A stretch of 64,000 nt of DNA from Pieris napi (taxonomy: Eukaryota; Arthropoda; Insecta; Lepidoptera; Pieridae), in contig NC_062250.1 of assembly GCF_905475465.1 (NCBI RefSeq), positions 4,610,501 to 4,674,500 on the forward strand. The letters are read 5' to 3'. The notes beneath the pieces are model-generated. The model searched no databases and was not told the DNA's origin. It was given only the letters and a program-made list of their open reading frames with translations. Of this stretch, positions 34,119-46,345 are shown piece after piece. The translations under genes were made by a program, and so were the position numbers. The stretch's first letter is position 1. Each line of letters starts with the position of its first letter.

Positions 34119-34417
34119 ATAAAAAATCAGTGGCGCTACAACCTCTTTTTAGGTCTTGGCCTCAGATTTCTGAATCTGTTTCATGATCATTTTTAAATCT
34201 AATAGGCAAGTAGATGATCAGCCTCCAGTGCCTGACACACACCGTCGACTTTTGGGGTCTAAGACATGTCGGTTTCCTCACTATGTTTTCCTTTACCGTT
34301 CGAGCAAATGTTAAATGCGCACATAGATAGAAAGTCCATTGGTGAACAGCCGGTGATCGAATCTACGATCTCAGGTATGAGAGTCGCACGCTGAAGCCAC
34401 TAGGCCAACACCGCTAC
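34119..34417 (-). mobile_element. SINE S1, full length, minus strand
   Basis: On the minus strand it begins GTAGCGGTGTTGGCCTAGTG with an intact A box, has a B-box relative TAGATTCGATCACC, and runs to the AGCGCCACTGATTTTTTATT tail. Perfect 13-bp target duplications flank it. The body has GTGCGCATTTAACATTTGCT and CCTCACTATG variants of the family. Confidence 0.93.
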
Positions 34418-34430
34418 TTTTAATTCAAAA

Positions 34431-36596
34431 CCGACTGCAATTTATCTGATGAACATTTACAATTTTACGATTTAAATTTAAATGTATGAAATCATAACAA
34501 ATTAATTTTTGGCCCAAGTCTTATTGTTTTTTTAAAGTCAAGTTTAGTCTCAATCTTAGGTTTAAATAATCAAAGTAATCCATTTCAGCCTACGTAAATT
34601 AAACTATCAAAAGATAGTAACTAAAAGCATTGGCTCCTGTATCAGGTCGGAGGCGTCATACTTATCGAAATTAATTATAGGAATTGATATGAATGATTGC
34701 TATTGAAAAAGCCAAGGGATAAGATACGTTCACGGCTTGGGAAAGTTCTATTTTATTTTTTCCTGTCACCATTCCTACTCCAGTTACGTTCTTATTACCA
34801 ATGTAATTTATGTTTTAAAATCTTAAGTATCAATGTTACTCTACGCGCGATAATGTCTCTGTTTATTTTATGAGATCAGCCGAAGTTTTACAAGAAGTGT
34901 TCATATTATCGACGACATTAATTCAACGACTTCTTATCATTCACATGTTAAGTAACATAGCCGACACTTACACCGAACAAACTTGTTTTAATTGGGATCT
35001 TCTTGAGTACAATCTCAAACGCAATTAAGAAGATGAAAGTAATTGGAGCAAAGATTTAGAAGTTCATACTGATGGATGGTATCAATTTCGTTACGCTCTC
35101 TACTAATTAGTTATCTTAGCCATTTGTTTAGTTGCTTTTATGTAAATCAGATTCGATAAGTTTCTAATGAGCACCTTAAGCCGGGTACAAACATGGCGGA
35201 TTTACACTTGATTTGGGTTAGGGCATTGTCCAAGCGTCTTTTGCAGCCACATCAAACATCTCCCGACAATGCGCCCGGATCTGAGCTTTGCTTGAATCAA
35301 CGCGTGCCTCTAATCTCTATTGATATAACGGAACGAAACATTGTTAGAGCACCTTACACATTTTTTACAGGGTTCTCAAATCTAAATCTTTATAAAACGG
35401 TAAAGATATTTTTTGTATCGATTTGAATGTTAGGGGTGTACGGTGCCGTTATAGCAAACAATGGCAGTTTCAAGTGTTACAGTTTTTCGACATAACTGTA
35501 TCACCTAAACGCTTCCGAGACGCGAGGGTCATGATTTACTTCAAGGTGGAAGGAAGCAATACATTTTACTGCGATCGACATTATGTTATTGAATTACTTT
35601 TAAAAATCATTCGGATTTCAATGTTTGCAATATTGCATCTGCTGGGGTCCTTTTTTCTGAATGATATGTGGGCGCTTAATTACGGTGCCTAAAGATAATG
35701 TAATATAATCCGCTTTCAAACAATTGTGACATAGCAAGGTGATGCGTAGACGATCATATGTACGAAATATAATCTTCAATTTATTTGTTACTCCAGGTGA
35801 TTTGGCACGTTCCTTGATAACTCATCAAACACCTTGTATGGTGGTGTATTATGGTGTGTTAGGCGCTGCAGATGTCGAAGGGTTTTGTGGATAGTTAGAT
35901 GATTGTTGAGATTTCAAAAGATCGATAGAGCAAGGTGCGTTTTCAATAGAAGCATGCGCTACATTACAATAATAAGTAGCAATACTCATCTTTGCGTTTA
36001 TTGAAATTATTTTAGATCTGAGTGTAAAGTTATGTATGCAGCTTTAGTTCACCACATTTTAACTAAACCATAAATGTGTGTTAATAATAATTGTGAATGA
36101 CCTCTTGGAGTCTCTCATAGTATGAAGGTATTATATTAATGAAAATATTGATATATTTTACAACAATCTACCTTGTTACCGTAATTTTGTGTATCACTTA
36201 ATGAAGTTTAAGTTTCTAATTAGTTTTTTTTTGTTGTTTGCTTGTGTTTAGTTTTTTCCTAGCTAGTTTGAATTTTTTATCTTCCAATATGTGTATGTGT
36301 GTCCAAGTTGTGAAATCATATTTTCTTGTATGTTTTAATCATACATGTTGTTTTAGGAATTATCAATACATTTAGGCCCTAAAATTATGGCAATTGAAGC
36401 CTGTTTAAAGATCTTTTTGTATTAACTTTGTAATGTTAATGAAACTGGTGCAAACCTTGTTTTTTTATCTTGCCACAGTGAAGATGGTAAATTGAAACCT
36501 ATTAAGTAATTTATATAATGAAATGAGAAAACGTATGTACTTAACTTTAATTAGGTTTATTGGACTAAAAGATGTACACATTAAAATTAATTTTAC
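34431..36596. other. Mostly unique sequence, no gene established
   Basis: 35160-35700 is less AT-rich and has two end-to-end plus-strand open frames (35193-35426 and 35423-35692), but neither has recognisable motifs or a good ATG context. It may be another non-coding block of host sequence. Confidence 0.35.
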
Positions 36597-36676
36597 CTCG
36601 TCCAATGTTCGAGATGTTTTCTGGTTTTCGAACTTGTTTCTTACGGAATCCGACACTTTTTGTTGTACTTGATACT
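36597..36676 (-). CDS. Candidate 80-bp exon, minus strand (very weak)
   Basis: On the minus strand ACGCGTAG precedes the segment (acceptor-like) and GTAAAATT follows it (donor-like). The segment is open in the frame VQQKVSDSVRNKFENQKTSR and less AT-rich than its neighbours. It resembles a charged coiled or linker peptide and no domain. The acceptor lacks a good pyrimidine tract, so chance is likely. Confidence 0.12.
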
Positions 36677-37624
36677 CTACGCGAATTAACATTTAAAACC
36701 AATACTTTTTTAATCTCCTATATGAGCAAGTAATCAAGGATTTTACTATCTGACATTTATATATTTTATGGTAAATACAGTCACTTAAGATTTCTTCAAA
36801 ATTTACTTGTTAATTACAGAAGCTTTTAAGCGCCTTTGCTATTATAATAACTTTATTCAAAGATTGAAACATCACAGATAAGGTTGCATACTAGCCGACT
36901 AGCATATATTTGTGCATTTTAAATAAGGTACAATAACCATTCATATAAAAACATTAACTTTGTGTTTATTAACATTATAACATTATCTTTATCAATAAGT
37001 TTATAATATTTTCTTTTCTTTTTGTGTATGTATAAACCTTTCTTGGCGAATCCTTTAAGGTCTTCCCGTCTCTATTTCGATTAGCTCCTTCTTTTCTTTA
37101 AATAATATCTACACTACAAACAATACCTGTCCACACCGTATCCCTAACTTTCGTACTAACTGATGTGAAACTAAAATAAAGTTATTGTGCACTTTTTCTT
37201 TTTTCATGTGCACTGTTTACATATTATGTTTTAATATGTAATATTAATAATAATTATCAATAATATATTTTATTCGTGCAAGCTTACTTTATGTCGCTAG
37301 TTATGTCTCTGTTTCTCTTTTATTTACGAAAGTGCAATAATCTTTTGCTTGAATATATATTACCAGAATTATGAATAGATGGCAATGGTACATCTGCCCA
37401 AAGGCATCGATTTGTCGGCAAATACTCAAAGAAATGCGTCGACAGATGACGTATCACTTGCACAATAGAATAAAGGGGTTAAGTGCATACCGATGCAATA
37501 AGGGCACTTTACGGTCAATTCGTAATTTAACACTTAGCAAAAACCCTTCTCAATATCAGCACGTGTGCGAACATTAGTAGTTAATGATTGATGAAAAGAT
37601 TTGTGCAACTATTTTTTTTTATAG
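36677..37624. other. Unique AT-rich sequence, no gene seen
   Basis: A 68-codon frame at 37371-37577 has no motif. No repeat ends recognised. Confidence 0.4.
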
Positions 37625-37805
37625 GTCGAGTCTGCGGTACGCCCAGTTATCGCAGTCCAAGTTTTTGTGGATGCTTTGCCGGCCTTTGAGGAAGAAGACC
37701 TCTTTCTTTAAACAATTGGAGGTTATGTCTCCCAGGGAATCCCCACCGGGTCAATTACACAGTTCTCTAGTACCCGAAGAATCCCGCCATCGAGGTGATA
37801 CCTTT
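37625..37805 (-). mobile_element. LINE-D fragment, minus strand
   Basis: CTTTGCCGGCCTTTGAGGAA ... GGAGGTTATGTCTCCCAGGG ... CGCCATCGAGGTGATA is the antisense of LINE-D/C coding sequence (the region encoding WNNLP-FP-RYDLQ and KGRQR). The plus-strand open frame 37584-37877 reads through it in antisense. Confidence 0.6.
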
Positions 37806-38409
37806 ATTGAAATAGTAAGAGAAACCTTAAAGATAGAGCGATTGATAATATATTTATCACCGTTACAAATATTTTAAGCATAATACCGTGTAGCTTTAAG
37901 GTAAAGTTTAATTAAGAAATTATATGTATTTGTGCACTCTTAATTAAAAAAACTAAGAGTAATTATATTTATAAATACGCGCATTCCTCATGCAGATACT
38001 CACTTTATTGAATTATTTTTAAAAACAAAAAAAGTAACTATCAAGATTACATACATGTACTTTTACATATTATAGAGTAGTAAGTAGGACACGATAACCA
38101 CTAAATCTGCAGAGTTACAGTCAAAGCTTGAGGCCTAAGCAAATATTGCAGTTTGCCCACTGGCGCCTGTAATATGATATTGTTTGACCAACATTGCCAA
38201 AGTTATTGAGAGTACTAACCAAATATACATTAGAATATTTTTTTATAATGCCACTGAGGTATTGACTGTAAGTGCATCTACCATTCGATTTATAGACGAA
38301 CGGACGAAAACGCTATCGGAATGTTAGACGTAAAAAAAGACGGCTTTTGATGAAAGTACCCACTGAAATATTTTCGAACGAATTTAACTTAGGACCTTAG
38401 ACCAATTAC
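37806..38409. other. Unique AT-rich sequence, no gene seen
   Basis: Nothing recognised. Confidence 0.4.
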
Positions 38410-38490
38410 CCCTTCAAGTAAAGAGCATACCAATTCTTAAAAGGCGGCAACGCATTTGTGAGCCCTCCTGCCCCCTATAAAAATAAACAG
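38410..38490 (+). mobile_element. LINE-C 3' fragment with internal deletion, plus strand
   Basis: CTTCAAGTAAAGAGCATACC, then AATTCTTAAAAGGCGGCAAC and GCATTTGTGAGCCCTCC match the sense strand. The central 3' UTR is deleted before CTGCCCCCTATAAAAATAAA. Confidence 0.65.
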
Positions 38491-40164
38491 TTTAGAAATC
38501 ACTCCAAAAACAAAATGCACATATAATATAAATCTGCTCTGATTAAAAGACCTTTTTGTAAATTGTTGTAAATCAGAAGTTCAATCATCAAATACGCAGG
38601 TACAAATTAATGATCGGGTCTCCATCAATCTAGATGGTGATCGTCGATACCACAACCTCTATAAAGACATAATTTTGTCAACATACAAAAAGTCCCAGTA
38701 GATGAACGATTTAGGCTCCGCATTTTAATTAACGATGTCAGCTCACGAGGGTTACATGTTGAATTTGTTTATACAAGATGTAGAATTCGGATTGATTTAT
38801 TTAGCAAAAATATTTAGGATATTACAATTTTTTTATTATTTCGGACTCCTACAACTTATTATAACGCGTTATTAAGGGCGAGGCTTCAATAGTGTTATAT
38901 TTTATCTATTGATGTATTTTCAACTGCTATAAATAGTATTATTTATATATTTGGGCCCGGATTCGTATAAAAAATATAATGAAACAGATATATGCCTAAT
39001 AGAACGAAACTTTCTACGTATCGAATAATATAATAAAATTATATTATACGAAGAAACAAGTGTTCGAATTTCAAAAACATCTCTTGACAACTTCACACTT
39101 CAAATTTAAATTTAGAACGTCTTTGAACACATCAAGTTTTCATAAAAGCGGAAAGTACAATTCAACCGGTCATTGTCGGTATAGCAAAAGGCTTAGTATG
39201 CACTACGTGTATTATGCAGGGCTAATGAAGCATTCCAGCTTCCTGTGCGAATTGATTGAGCTGTATTCGCAACCCGGAAATGGCTTTGTTAAACTTGATG
39301 GCAAGACGAAAGGGTGATTCGGAACTCCGAACTCCATAGAATATGTAAATTCACGCTTTATTAAGCTGTTTTCAATCATTCCATATTCATGTCTTCGAAC
39401 ACTAAAAAGACGAAAATGTTTTAATGAAATAAATATTTATAGAGTGGCGATAAGTGAGATGGATTATACAGTAGTATACGCGTTTATATAGATATGTATT
39501 GTATTACAAACACAATTTATATGTGAATCGTAATAAAGAAAGCTCCGAGAAAGCTGATATTAAGTAGTTTTAAATGAAAAATAATGACAAAAATGAAATT
39601 AATAATTTTTTCAATTACCATAAATAAAATATTTGAGATATATAATTCTAAAAAGTGTTTCTTAATAATTCCAAGGAAGTCAGCCACGCGTTCGCAATTA
39701 AACTAATGAATGCAAATGACTCATTTCCATATTTATGGTACTAACGATTTATGACATCTATTCGCACGTAACTCTTACAAAAAATATCACAGTATAAAAC
39801 TAGTTGTGATCTATATCCTAGCGGGAGACTGGCGCCCACCCATAGGTGAGGACAGCAAGACAAATAAAATACGCCGAAACCACTAAATCAACTATAATTA
39901 TGTGTTATTTGTTTAGAATTAGAGAGCCGCCCAATGTTTATTCCCTAATTTAAAACTTATATGACAGGAATATATTTGATAGCTATGAGTTTGTTTTCTT
40001 GCGCTTGCGCATGTTGACTTATGTCTATCAACTTACGAGAATAATACTCTTATATTTTTAATTTATTTGTTGTATTATTGATAATATATAATATGAAATT
40101 AATTATTATAAACATTCAAAAATAGTGCGAACTTTTTATATTAAGGTATTTACATATTTTATAA
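38491..40164. other. Unique AT-rich sequence, no gene seen
   Basis: An 85-codon plus-strand frame (39060-39317) has no motif or splice context. GATTTATTTAGC at about 38793 may be an old LINE tail. Confidence 0.4.
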
Positions 40165-40300
40165 ACCAGAGGCTGATCGGAGGTTAAGTGATAACACCAT
40201 GGACACAAATACTGCTAGAAGGCCCTTGGATGCATTGCCGGCCTTTTAAAACGCTCTTTTCTTAGGACCCGAATTACTTCGGAAATACTTCAATGTTTAC
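40165..40300 (-). mobile_element. LINE-C 3' fragment, minus strand
   Basis: CAGAGGCTGATCGGAGGTTA, ACACCATGGACACAAATACT and CATTGCCGGCCTTTTAAAAC follow the antisense consensus, with small deletions relative to other copies. Confidence 0.7.
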
Positions 40301-40854
40301 CACAAATAACCCGTAGCACGGTTTTCTAGGACTCTCTGAATAAACAAACTATCACGCAGTATTGCCAAGTTACATGACTAAAACGTGTCGTGTATAGTGG
40401 GATTATCTCGAAGAAATACAGTATTCGACTGCAATTCATTAAGTTCATTAAAAAAATCAACATCATAGCTTACAAGCTACAAGCACTACATTACAACGTA
40501 TAACCGGTATTCGAAAACAAATTCGAGTCAATTGGAGGGGGATCTCTTAACGACAGCTCTTGTAAATCTATCTAAGATAGCAATCTTGATGTACGCACGG
40601 ATGCAAACAGGTTGCCTGCGGACCTCAATTTGATTTAGGGTATGGTCCAGACTCGTAGTGGACATCTTATCAGCACATCTCAATTGTTTAGATCTTAGAT
40701 TGATGGGATCAAATTTGAATCAACGTGATTGCTTAGAATATTTGTGTTTGTATTTGAGGATTTCACTACAAATGGATATTAATATGGTTTGGTTTAATGT
40801 AAGAATGTTCTTTGTCAACTGTAGTATTAGTAGCATGAACAAATTCTTTGACCT
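40301..40854. other. Unique sequence, no gene seen
   Basis: A 66-codon frame (40658-40858) has no motif. 40500-40640 is compositionally more even. Confidence 0.4.
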
Positions 40855-40867
40855 ATAACCTAATTAA
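40855..40867. repeat. Target site duplication of SINE 40868-41170, left copy
   Basis: ATAACCTAATTAA is repeated exactly at 41171-41183. Confidence 0.93.
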
Positions 40868-41170
40868 GCAGTGTTGGCCTAGTGGCTTCAGCGTGCGACT
40901 CTCATACCTGACGTCGTAGGTTCGATCATCGGCTGTGCACCAATGGACTTTCTTTCTATGTGCGCATTTAACATTTGCTCGAACGGTGAAGGAAAACATC
41001 GTGAGGAAACCGACATGTCTTAGACTCAAAAAGTCGACGGCGTGTGTCAGGCACTGAAGGCTGATCACCTACTTGTCTATTAGATTTAAAAATGTTCACG
41101 AAACAGATTCAGAAATCTGAGGCCAAGACCTAAAGAGGTTGTAGCGCCACTGATTTATTTTATTCTATAG
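40868..41170 (+). mobile_element. SINE S1, full length, plus strand
   Basis: Begins GCAGTGTTGGCCTAGTGGC. The Pol III A box TGGCCTAGTGG lies at 40875-40885 and the B box GGTTCGATCATC at 40919-40930, 34 bp on. The body ends AGCGCCACTGATTTATTTTA. Perfect 13-bp target duplications show an intact retrotransposition event. Of the S1 copies here it keeps the best promoter. The minus-strand 71-codon frame (40853-41068) is antisense of the SINE. Confidence 0.95.
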
Positions 41171-41239
41171 ATAACCTAATTAAAGTTCATATTTAGAAAA
41201 AACTTTCTACAAAAATTGTATTCTTTTTTCTGCTACATA
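41171..41239. repeat. First partial unit of the ~118-bp tandem array
   Basis: ATAACCTAATTAAAGTTCAT ... TATTCTTTTTTCTGCTACAT is homologous to the end of each array unit (TATAATCTAATTCATATTT ... TATTCTTTTTACTGCTACAT). It is separated from the rest of the array by the Helitron and cut off on its left by the SINE. Confidence 0.75.
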
Positions 41240-41663
41240 TCTATATATATAAAAATGAAACCCGTTTTCCGTTGTCAAGACATAACATGAAAACGGCTTG
41301 ACCGATTTGTTTGTTTTTTTTTAATAATATACCTTGACGTACGAGGATGGTTCTTACGGAGAAACATTAATAAAATTGAGTGAAAAAGTCTAAAAACAAC
41401 ACTTTTCTATATTCCCATACAAAATATTCGTAATAATACTTAAAAGTCAATTTGAACTTTAAAACCATATCATAAAGTTCAAGTGTTAGTGGAGGGGTTC
41501 CGGGAAGGTAATTTTTTACTTTTTGACATAATGTATTTGTTGTCTTATCAATTTTCTTTTTTTTATCTTACTAGCTAGACCGGTGTCCCGAATAGCAGAA
41601 TAAGTATTTTAAACAAATTAAGAATCGACTGTTAGGCGGTACGATGTTCGCCAGGCCAGCTAG
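41240..41663 (+). mobile_element. Helitron family H1, complete, 424 bp
   Basis: Starts TCTATATATATAAAAATG after A (41239) and ends CCAGGCCAGCTAG before T (41664). The 3' hairpin GGCGG...TTCGCC spans 41635-41652, 7 bp before CTAG. It is almost the same length and sequence as 57421-57844, so both derive from one recent non-autonomous lineage. It carries no Rep/helicase coding. Confidence 0.92.
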
Positions 41664-42028
41664 TATATTATATTTTATATCCATGATATTCCTTTGGAGT
41701 CTAAATTAGACACGATTCTCTTTTTTTTAAATATAATCTAATTCATATTTAAAAAAATATTTCTTAAAAAAAATATTCTTTTTACTGCTACATATATATC
41801 CTTGACATTCCTTTGGAATCTAAATTAGACACGATTCTATTTTTTTAAATATAATCTAATTCATATTTAAAAAAAGATTTCTAAAAAAAATTATTCTTTT
41901 TACTGCTACATATATATCCTTGACATTCCTTTGGAATCTAAATTAGAGACGATTCTATTTTTTTAAATATAATCTAATTCATATTTAAAAAAAGATTTCT
42001 AAAAAATGTTATTCTTTTTTCAGCTACA
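41664..42028. repeat. Tandem array, ~118-bp unit, three copies
   Basis: Successive units are marked by CC(A/T)TGA(T/C)ATTCCTTTGGA at 41681, 41800 and 41918, spaced 119 and 118 bp. Each runs through CTAAATTAGA(C/G)ACGATTCT, ATATAATCTAATTCATATTT and TTACTGCTACATATATAT. Units 2 and 3 are nearly identical and unit 1 is more diverged. Confidence 0.93.
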
Positions 42029-45000
42029 AATGTAAGAAACATCATTCCTATCGACGCTAAGCGGTAAAGCTTCGCAGACATTTAAGGCACAAATTAATAA
42101 CCCTCAACCCAATTAAAACTAGACAACAATAAATAACATTCTGTTTCTAATGCCGTTAAGTAATTGTAACTAATCTAATTTTCAAAGACCCATAAACATA
42201 CATCATATTAAAAACGTTCTCGCTTCATAAATATACTACGCGGGGAGCCCAAAACTAACAAATAAAATTTATAGATAACTAATACAAACAAGGGCAATGT
42301 CCCACTGTGCACCCAGTAAGATCTATCTGCCGATGCAAATTCATTTATTACTTGACTTATATTTATAGGCCAACTTGATATAAATAAAAATTATCGGCTC
42401 ATCGTAATCGTCTTATTGATTTATGCTATTTGAACTGTTTAATTTACAACGTATAATAACGCGTAAATTTCTCAGTAGTTAACAAAGTATAGAACGCTCA
42501 CAGCAAAAGTATACTATACTGTTATTGGTTTTGGTTTGTACAAATCTCGTTATAGGTAAATAAAAACTAAAATAGTTGAATAACATTCTTCACAAGTACT
42601 CTGTCATCTCTGTCTGTCAAATTGTTTTTACGCTGTGGTAAAAAGAGATGAATTTGGTTGAAACGCTGCGACTAGATCTTTATTTTTTGCTATTAGATAA
42701 TGGTTATGTCAACTGTCATTTGCCACGAGTGAATCATGTCGTGTGATCTGTGCAATCCTATAGTCGGAATGTTAAAAGTAAATTTAAAAACATAATATTA
42801 AAAGTTGCGTTCAATTTATTCCTTTATCGAAACTATTCCAAGAATATATACTTTGAAAGTTACTGTTTTTAAAAATAAAATAAAAAATGCTGTAAATAGA
42901 CAACGCCTTTCATGCTCTCTAGGCTCTTAGATCCGTTAAGGCAAATATCATTCAAGGTAAGAACAAATAACTTTTTGTCATTGCATAGTTTTCATATAAA
43001 AATTGTGTCATATTGAATAACAAAACAAAAATAATTGCCAATGAAAAAAAAATTACGTCATATAACGAAATTCCGTTACCTACTCTAACATAAAATATAG
43101 ATTTGTACTCTTTAACTACAATTCAACAATTACAAGGTGGGATCCCCTTAGAAAATGAAAAATGTACTAAAAAACCCTAAAGATGGCACGCGTTGCGTAA
43201 AGGTGCATATTTTCAATCCAAAAAGCTAGCTTTGGCAGGTCCGCTAACGACCGTACATTTGGCAGATGTTGTTTTTGGTCATTAGACGTGAAAAAAAATC
43301 AATTAATAACCACCGTTTGTGTATAAAATTGATTACTGCTTCTGAAGTCAGCCGTCTGCGTGTGAACCCTGAAAATTTTATATAGTCTAAGTCGAATTGA
43401 TTCTATCTCCCGTTTTCGCTTACCGAAGATACTTTGAGTATAAAAGAGAGGGATGTTAGGAAGTAAAATATGGCGCTTCTCGACTACATTTTGATTGATG
43501 AACAGAGAAAACGCCTCAAGTGAGTTCATCACGCCCAAATTTAATTTAGAAGATATGAAAATATGCAGGCTATTTATTACATTTTGTTTGTTTTGGGCAA
43601 GTTTTTTCACATATTCAATAACACTCTTCGCTTCGATCGTACTGGCCGCAAATAAGCTCTGTCAAAAAATAATTCTTTAAAACAAATAAGAACGCCTTTT
43701 AAAAAAATAAAATAATTTAAAATTGGAACTGTAATAGAAAATTAGTACCTATCAAACCTCTTTTACGACAGTTTTTTGTTTTAAACGTGTGGGATGGCAT
43801 CGTAATGGCCGCCAAACGTTTTGTGGAAACTAAAATTAAGATAAACGTCGCCTATTATGTCCACTTAATACTGGATCGAAGCTATAAACATAATGCATTT
43901 AATCATAGGAGATTGGGGAATAGGCCGTAATGTTTGTTAAATGGGGAAAAGAGACATAAAATTGTTATCGCGTTCCGAAAATAAGAACCAAGACCTAACA
44001 TCCGCCATTTTTTTAGTAAAAGTTTGCGTATAAATTATAAATTTTATAATGCAAACTTATACAATTTAAGGCTTCATTTGCTGTCTGTACTTTAATGCCA
44101 AAAACTTTGCAAGCTACCACTTTTTATAAGGAATATTAATTTCAAATTTCAACACATTCTAATAGAACTAAATCATAATATTTGTTACTTTTTGCCAACG
44201 TCATTTAAGTTTGGTCAGACTCTTTAGCTCTATGGTTTTTCCTGTTCCACAGAGTAAATCTTAATAATAGACGAAATTTAATGATAAGCAAATAGAATAT
44301 AAATTGATAATCTCCTCAGAAAACACCCGCAAGCGTATTTAGATAATGACACCGGTTTCCCTTGGCGCTTTAATAATGAATAAAGGCAAAAACGAGGAAT
44401 TCAATTTTAGTCTAATCTTACTTCCGGTTTCAAATATAGTCTATGATATTAAAATTTTTGTCAAACGAAGTCACTACTAGATTCGTCCTTCCTGTCAAAC
44501 TGTGATCACGTTAAAAAAAGTCACAGAAAAATCGGACAGATTTAGTTTTTATTAATAAGGGGGTAGACTGAAGACAAAATAAACCTTTTAAACACTTTCT
44601 TGGTTAATTATACTATATCATATTTTTTCTAGCATTTTGTAGGCACAGATACACAAAAAAATTAGCCACACGTGTTTGGAAGATTACATAGATCATTATT
44701 ATTCACAATATCACATATAGTCTAACTGATAACCTCCTTATTTAATGTCTTGTCTGGTTAAAAATGTAACATAAAACTGTCCGTTATAAAATAGGCGTAA
44801 AACTAACTTGCATACCAAAATAATAAACAATACTTATCAAACATTCTAACACATCACAGAACACAACGAAAAATTCCATTTTCAAAAACTCGAAGAATTT
44901 TTCCGGTAGAATTAACATTACACAACAGTAAAACTATTTATAACCTGTTCTATCGGATTCCCTTCAATTTTGTCACTTGTCATGCCATACATTTCAATAG

Positions 45001-46107
45001 GATCTTGTATCAGATATAATACGATTGATATATTGATATAAAATCTTCAAGCAGGCCAGCCATGTTGAAAATCATCAATGTAAGGTGGGTCCAGGTCTTC
45101 ACATCATGAGACATGTTTTTGAGATCTGATGGAAGTTTGAATTTCGAACTAGTAGTCTAATTAAAAACTCTTTTGTCTGCTTCTGTCAAATTAAGTTTAT
45201 GTTATTATAAAAAATCTAGTTGAAACGGTGCAAATAGATTTAATTTTATATATAAAAGGAATTTTGGAGACATTTCCACTGACTGTATTAGTCCTTGCTA
45301 ATTAAAAATTTGTCAACATAAGACAGAAAAATTATTCAGAATATATTGTTTGTTTTGATTACTATTATTATTATATTGTTATATTTGTTCCATTACATTA
45401 ATTTTTGATTATAACTTTGACTTCGAACACAACACATAACTGTCAAATCCTCGATCCGTTTGTCAAAGGGAAATAATTCAAATCATTGTTTCAAGTTGCT
45501 AGGCATATAACAAAAAAACAAGCGCCGTTCGGTCATCACAGACACTTAAAATCTCAGCAATTCTTTTAAATCACACTAATACACGTTATAGTGACCTGCG
45601 TCCATTAAATCGGTGTTATCTAGAAAATTCGATCAACCGCTATCAGACAGATGTAGCCAGTTATCTCGTGCGTGGGCGTACAGCACGCGACACTGTTGGC
45701 TACTCAATGCAACCCATTGTTACGACCCCTGCATTGAATTGGCACGCTCCTGAAACTTCCGTATTTGCACATCTATAGTGAATTGTGTCAACAGAAGATG
45801 TTGTAACTGATATAGTGACTATAACAAGTATATAAAAACGATAAAATGTATGTGAATTTAAAACATCATTCGTAAATTAGGGGAATATTTTTGCCGCGTT
45901 TCGTGGCTGGTAAATGTATGACGTTGGAGATTGAGGTTTGAATGCTCGGCAACGGTAATACATAGTACGTACAATGACCTACGTGCCTTAAAAAATATAG
46001 AACGATATAAGTAGCTTGTATTCCTAATAATCTCTGGCCTTTTCCCAGACATATTCTGCAACTCTTACTTACCCCTTTAATTCTAGTTATTGTATTTTAA
46101 TATACAC
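42029..46107. other. Long unique AT-rich stretch, no gene established
   Basis: Overlapping open frames at 43299-43610 (minus, 103 codons) and 43495-43680 (plus) have no recognisable motif. 45590-45790 is less AT-rich and repeat-free, possibly host regulatory sequence. TCTGTCTGTCAAATTG with GAAACGCTGCGACTAGATCT (42613-42680) loosely resembles 45172-45250 and may be an old dispersed repeat. The minus frame 45858-46061 is unassigned. Confidence 0.35.
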
Positions 46108-46345
46108 AACCTTTTAGATCTGGGCCTCAGATTTCTGTATATGTTCTGTAATCATTTCTAATAAGTTAATACATAGGTGACCATCACACACCGACTTTTT
46201 TTTATATTTAAGTTATGCCGGTTTCTTCACCGCACGAGGAAGTGTTAAGTGGGCACATATAAAGAACATTCCCGTCCACAGCCGGGTATCGAACTTAGGA
46301 CCCCAGGGATGACGTCGCAAGCTGAAACTACTAGGCCAAAATTGC
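46108..46345 (-). mobile_element. SINE S1, decayed copy, minus strand
   Basis: CTTTTAGATCTGGGCCTCAG, CCGGTTTCTTCACC, CCACAGCCGGGTATCGAACT and ACTACTAGGCCAAAATTGC are recognisable in reverse. The middle has a T-run and several deletions, and no target duplication remains. Confidence 0.75.

Noticed and set aside
35193..35692. Two end-to-end plus-strand ORFs that look like an operon
   Set aside because: The genome is animal, start contexts are poor and neither translation has family resemblance; composition alone explains the open frames.
43299..43680. Overlapping ORFs on opposite strands
   Set aside because: Overlap at AT-rich composition with no motif, signal or splice support; treated as chance.
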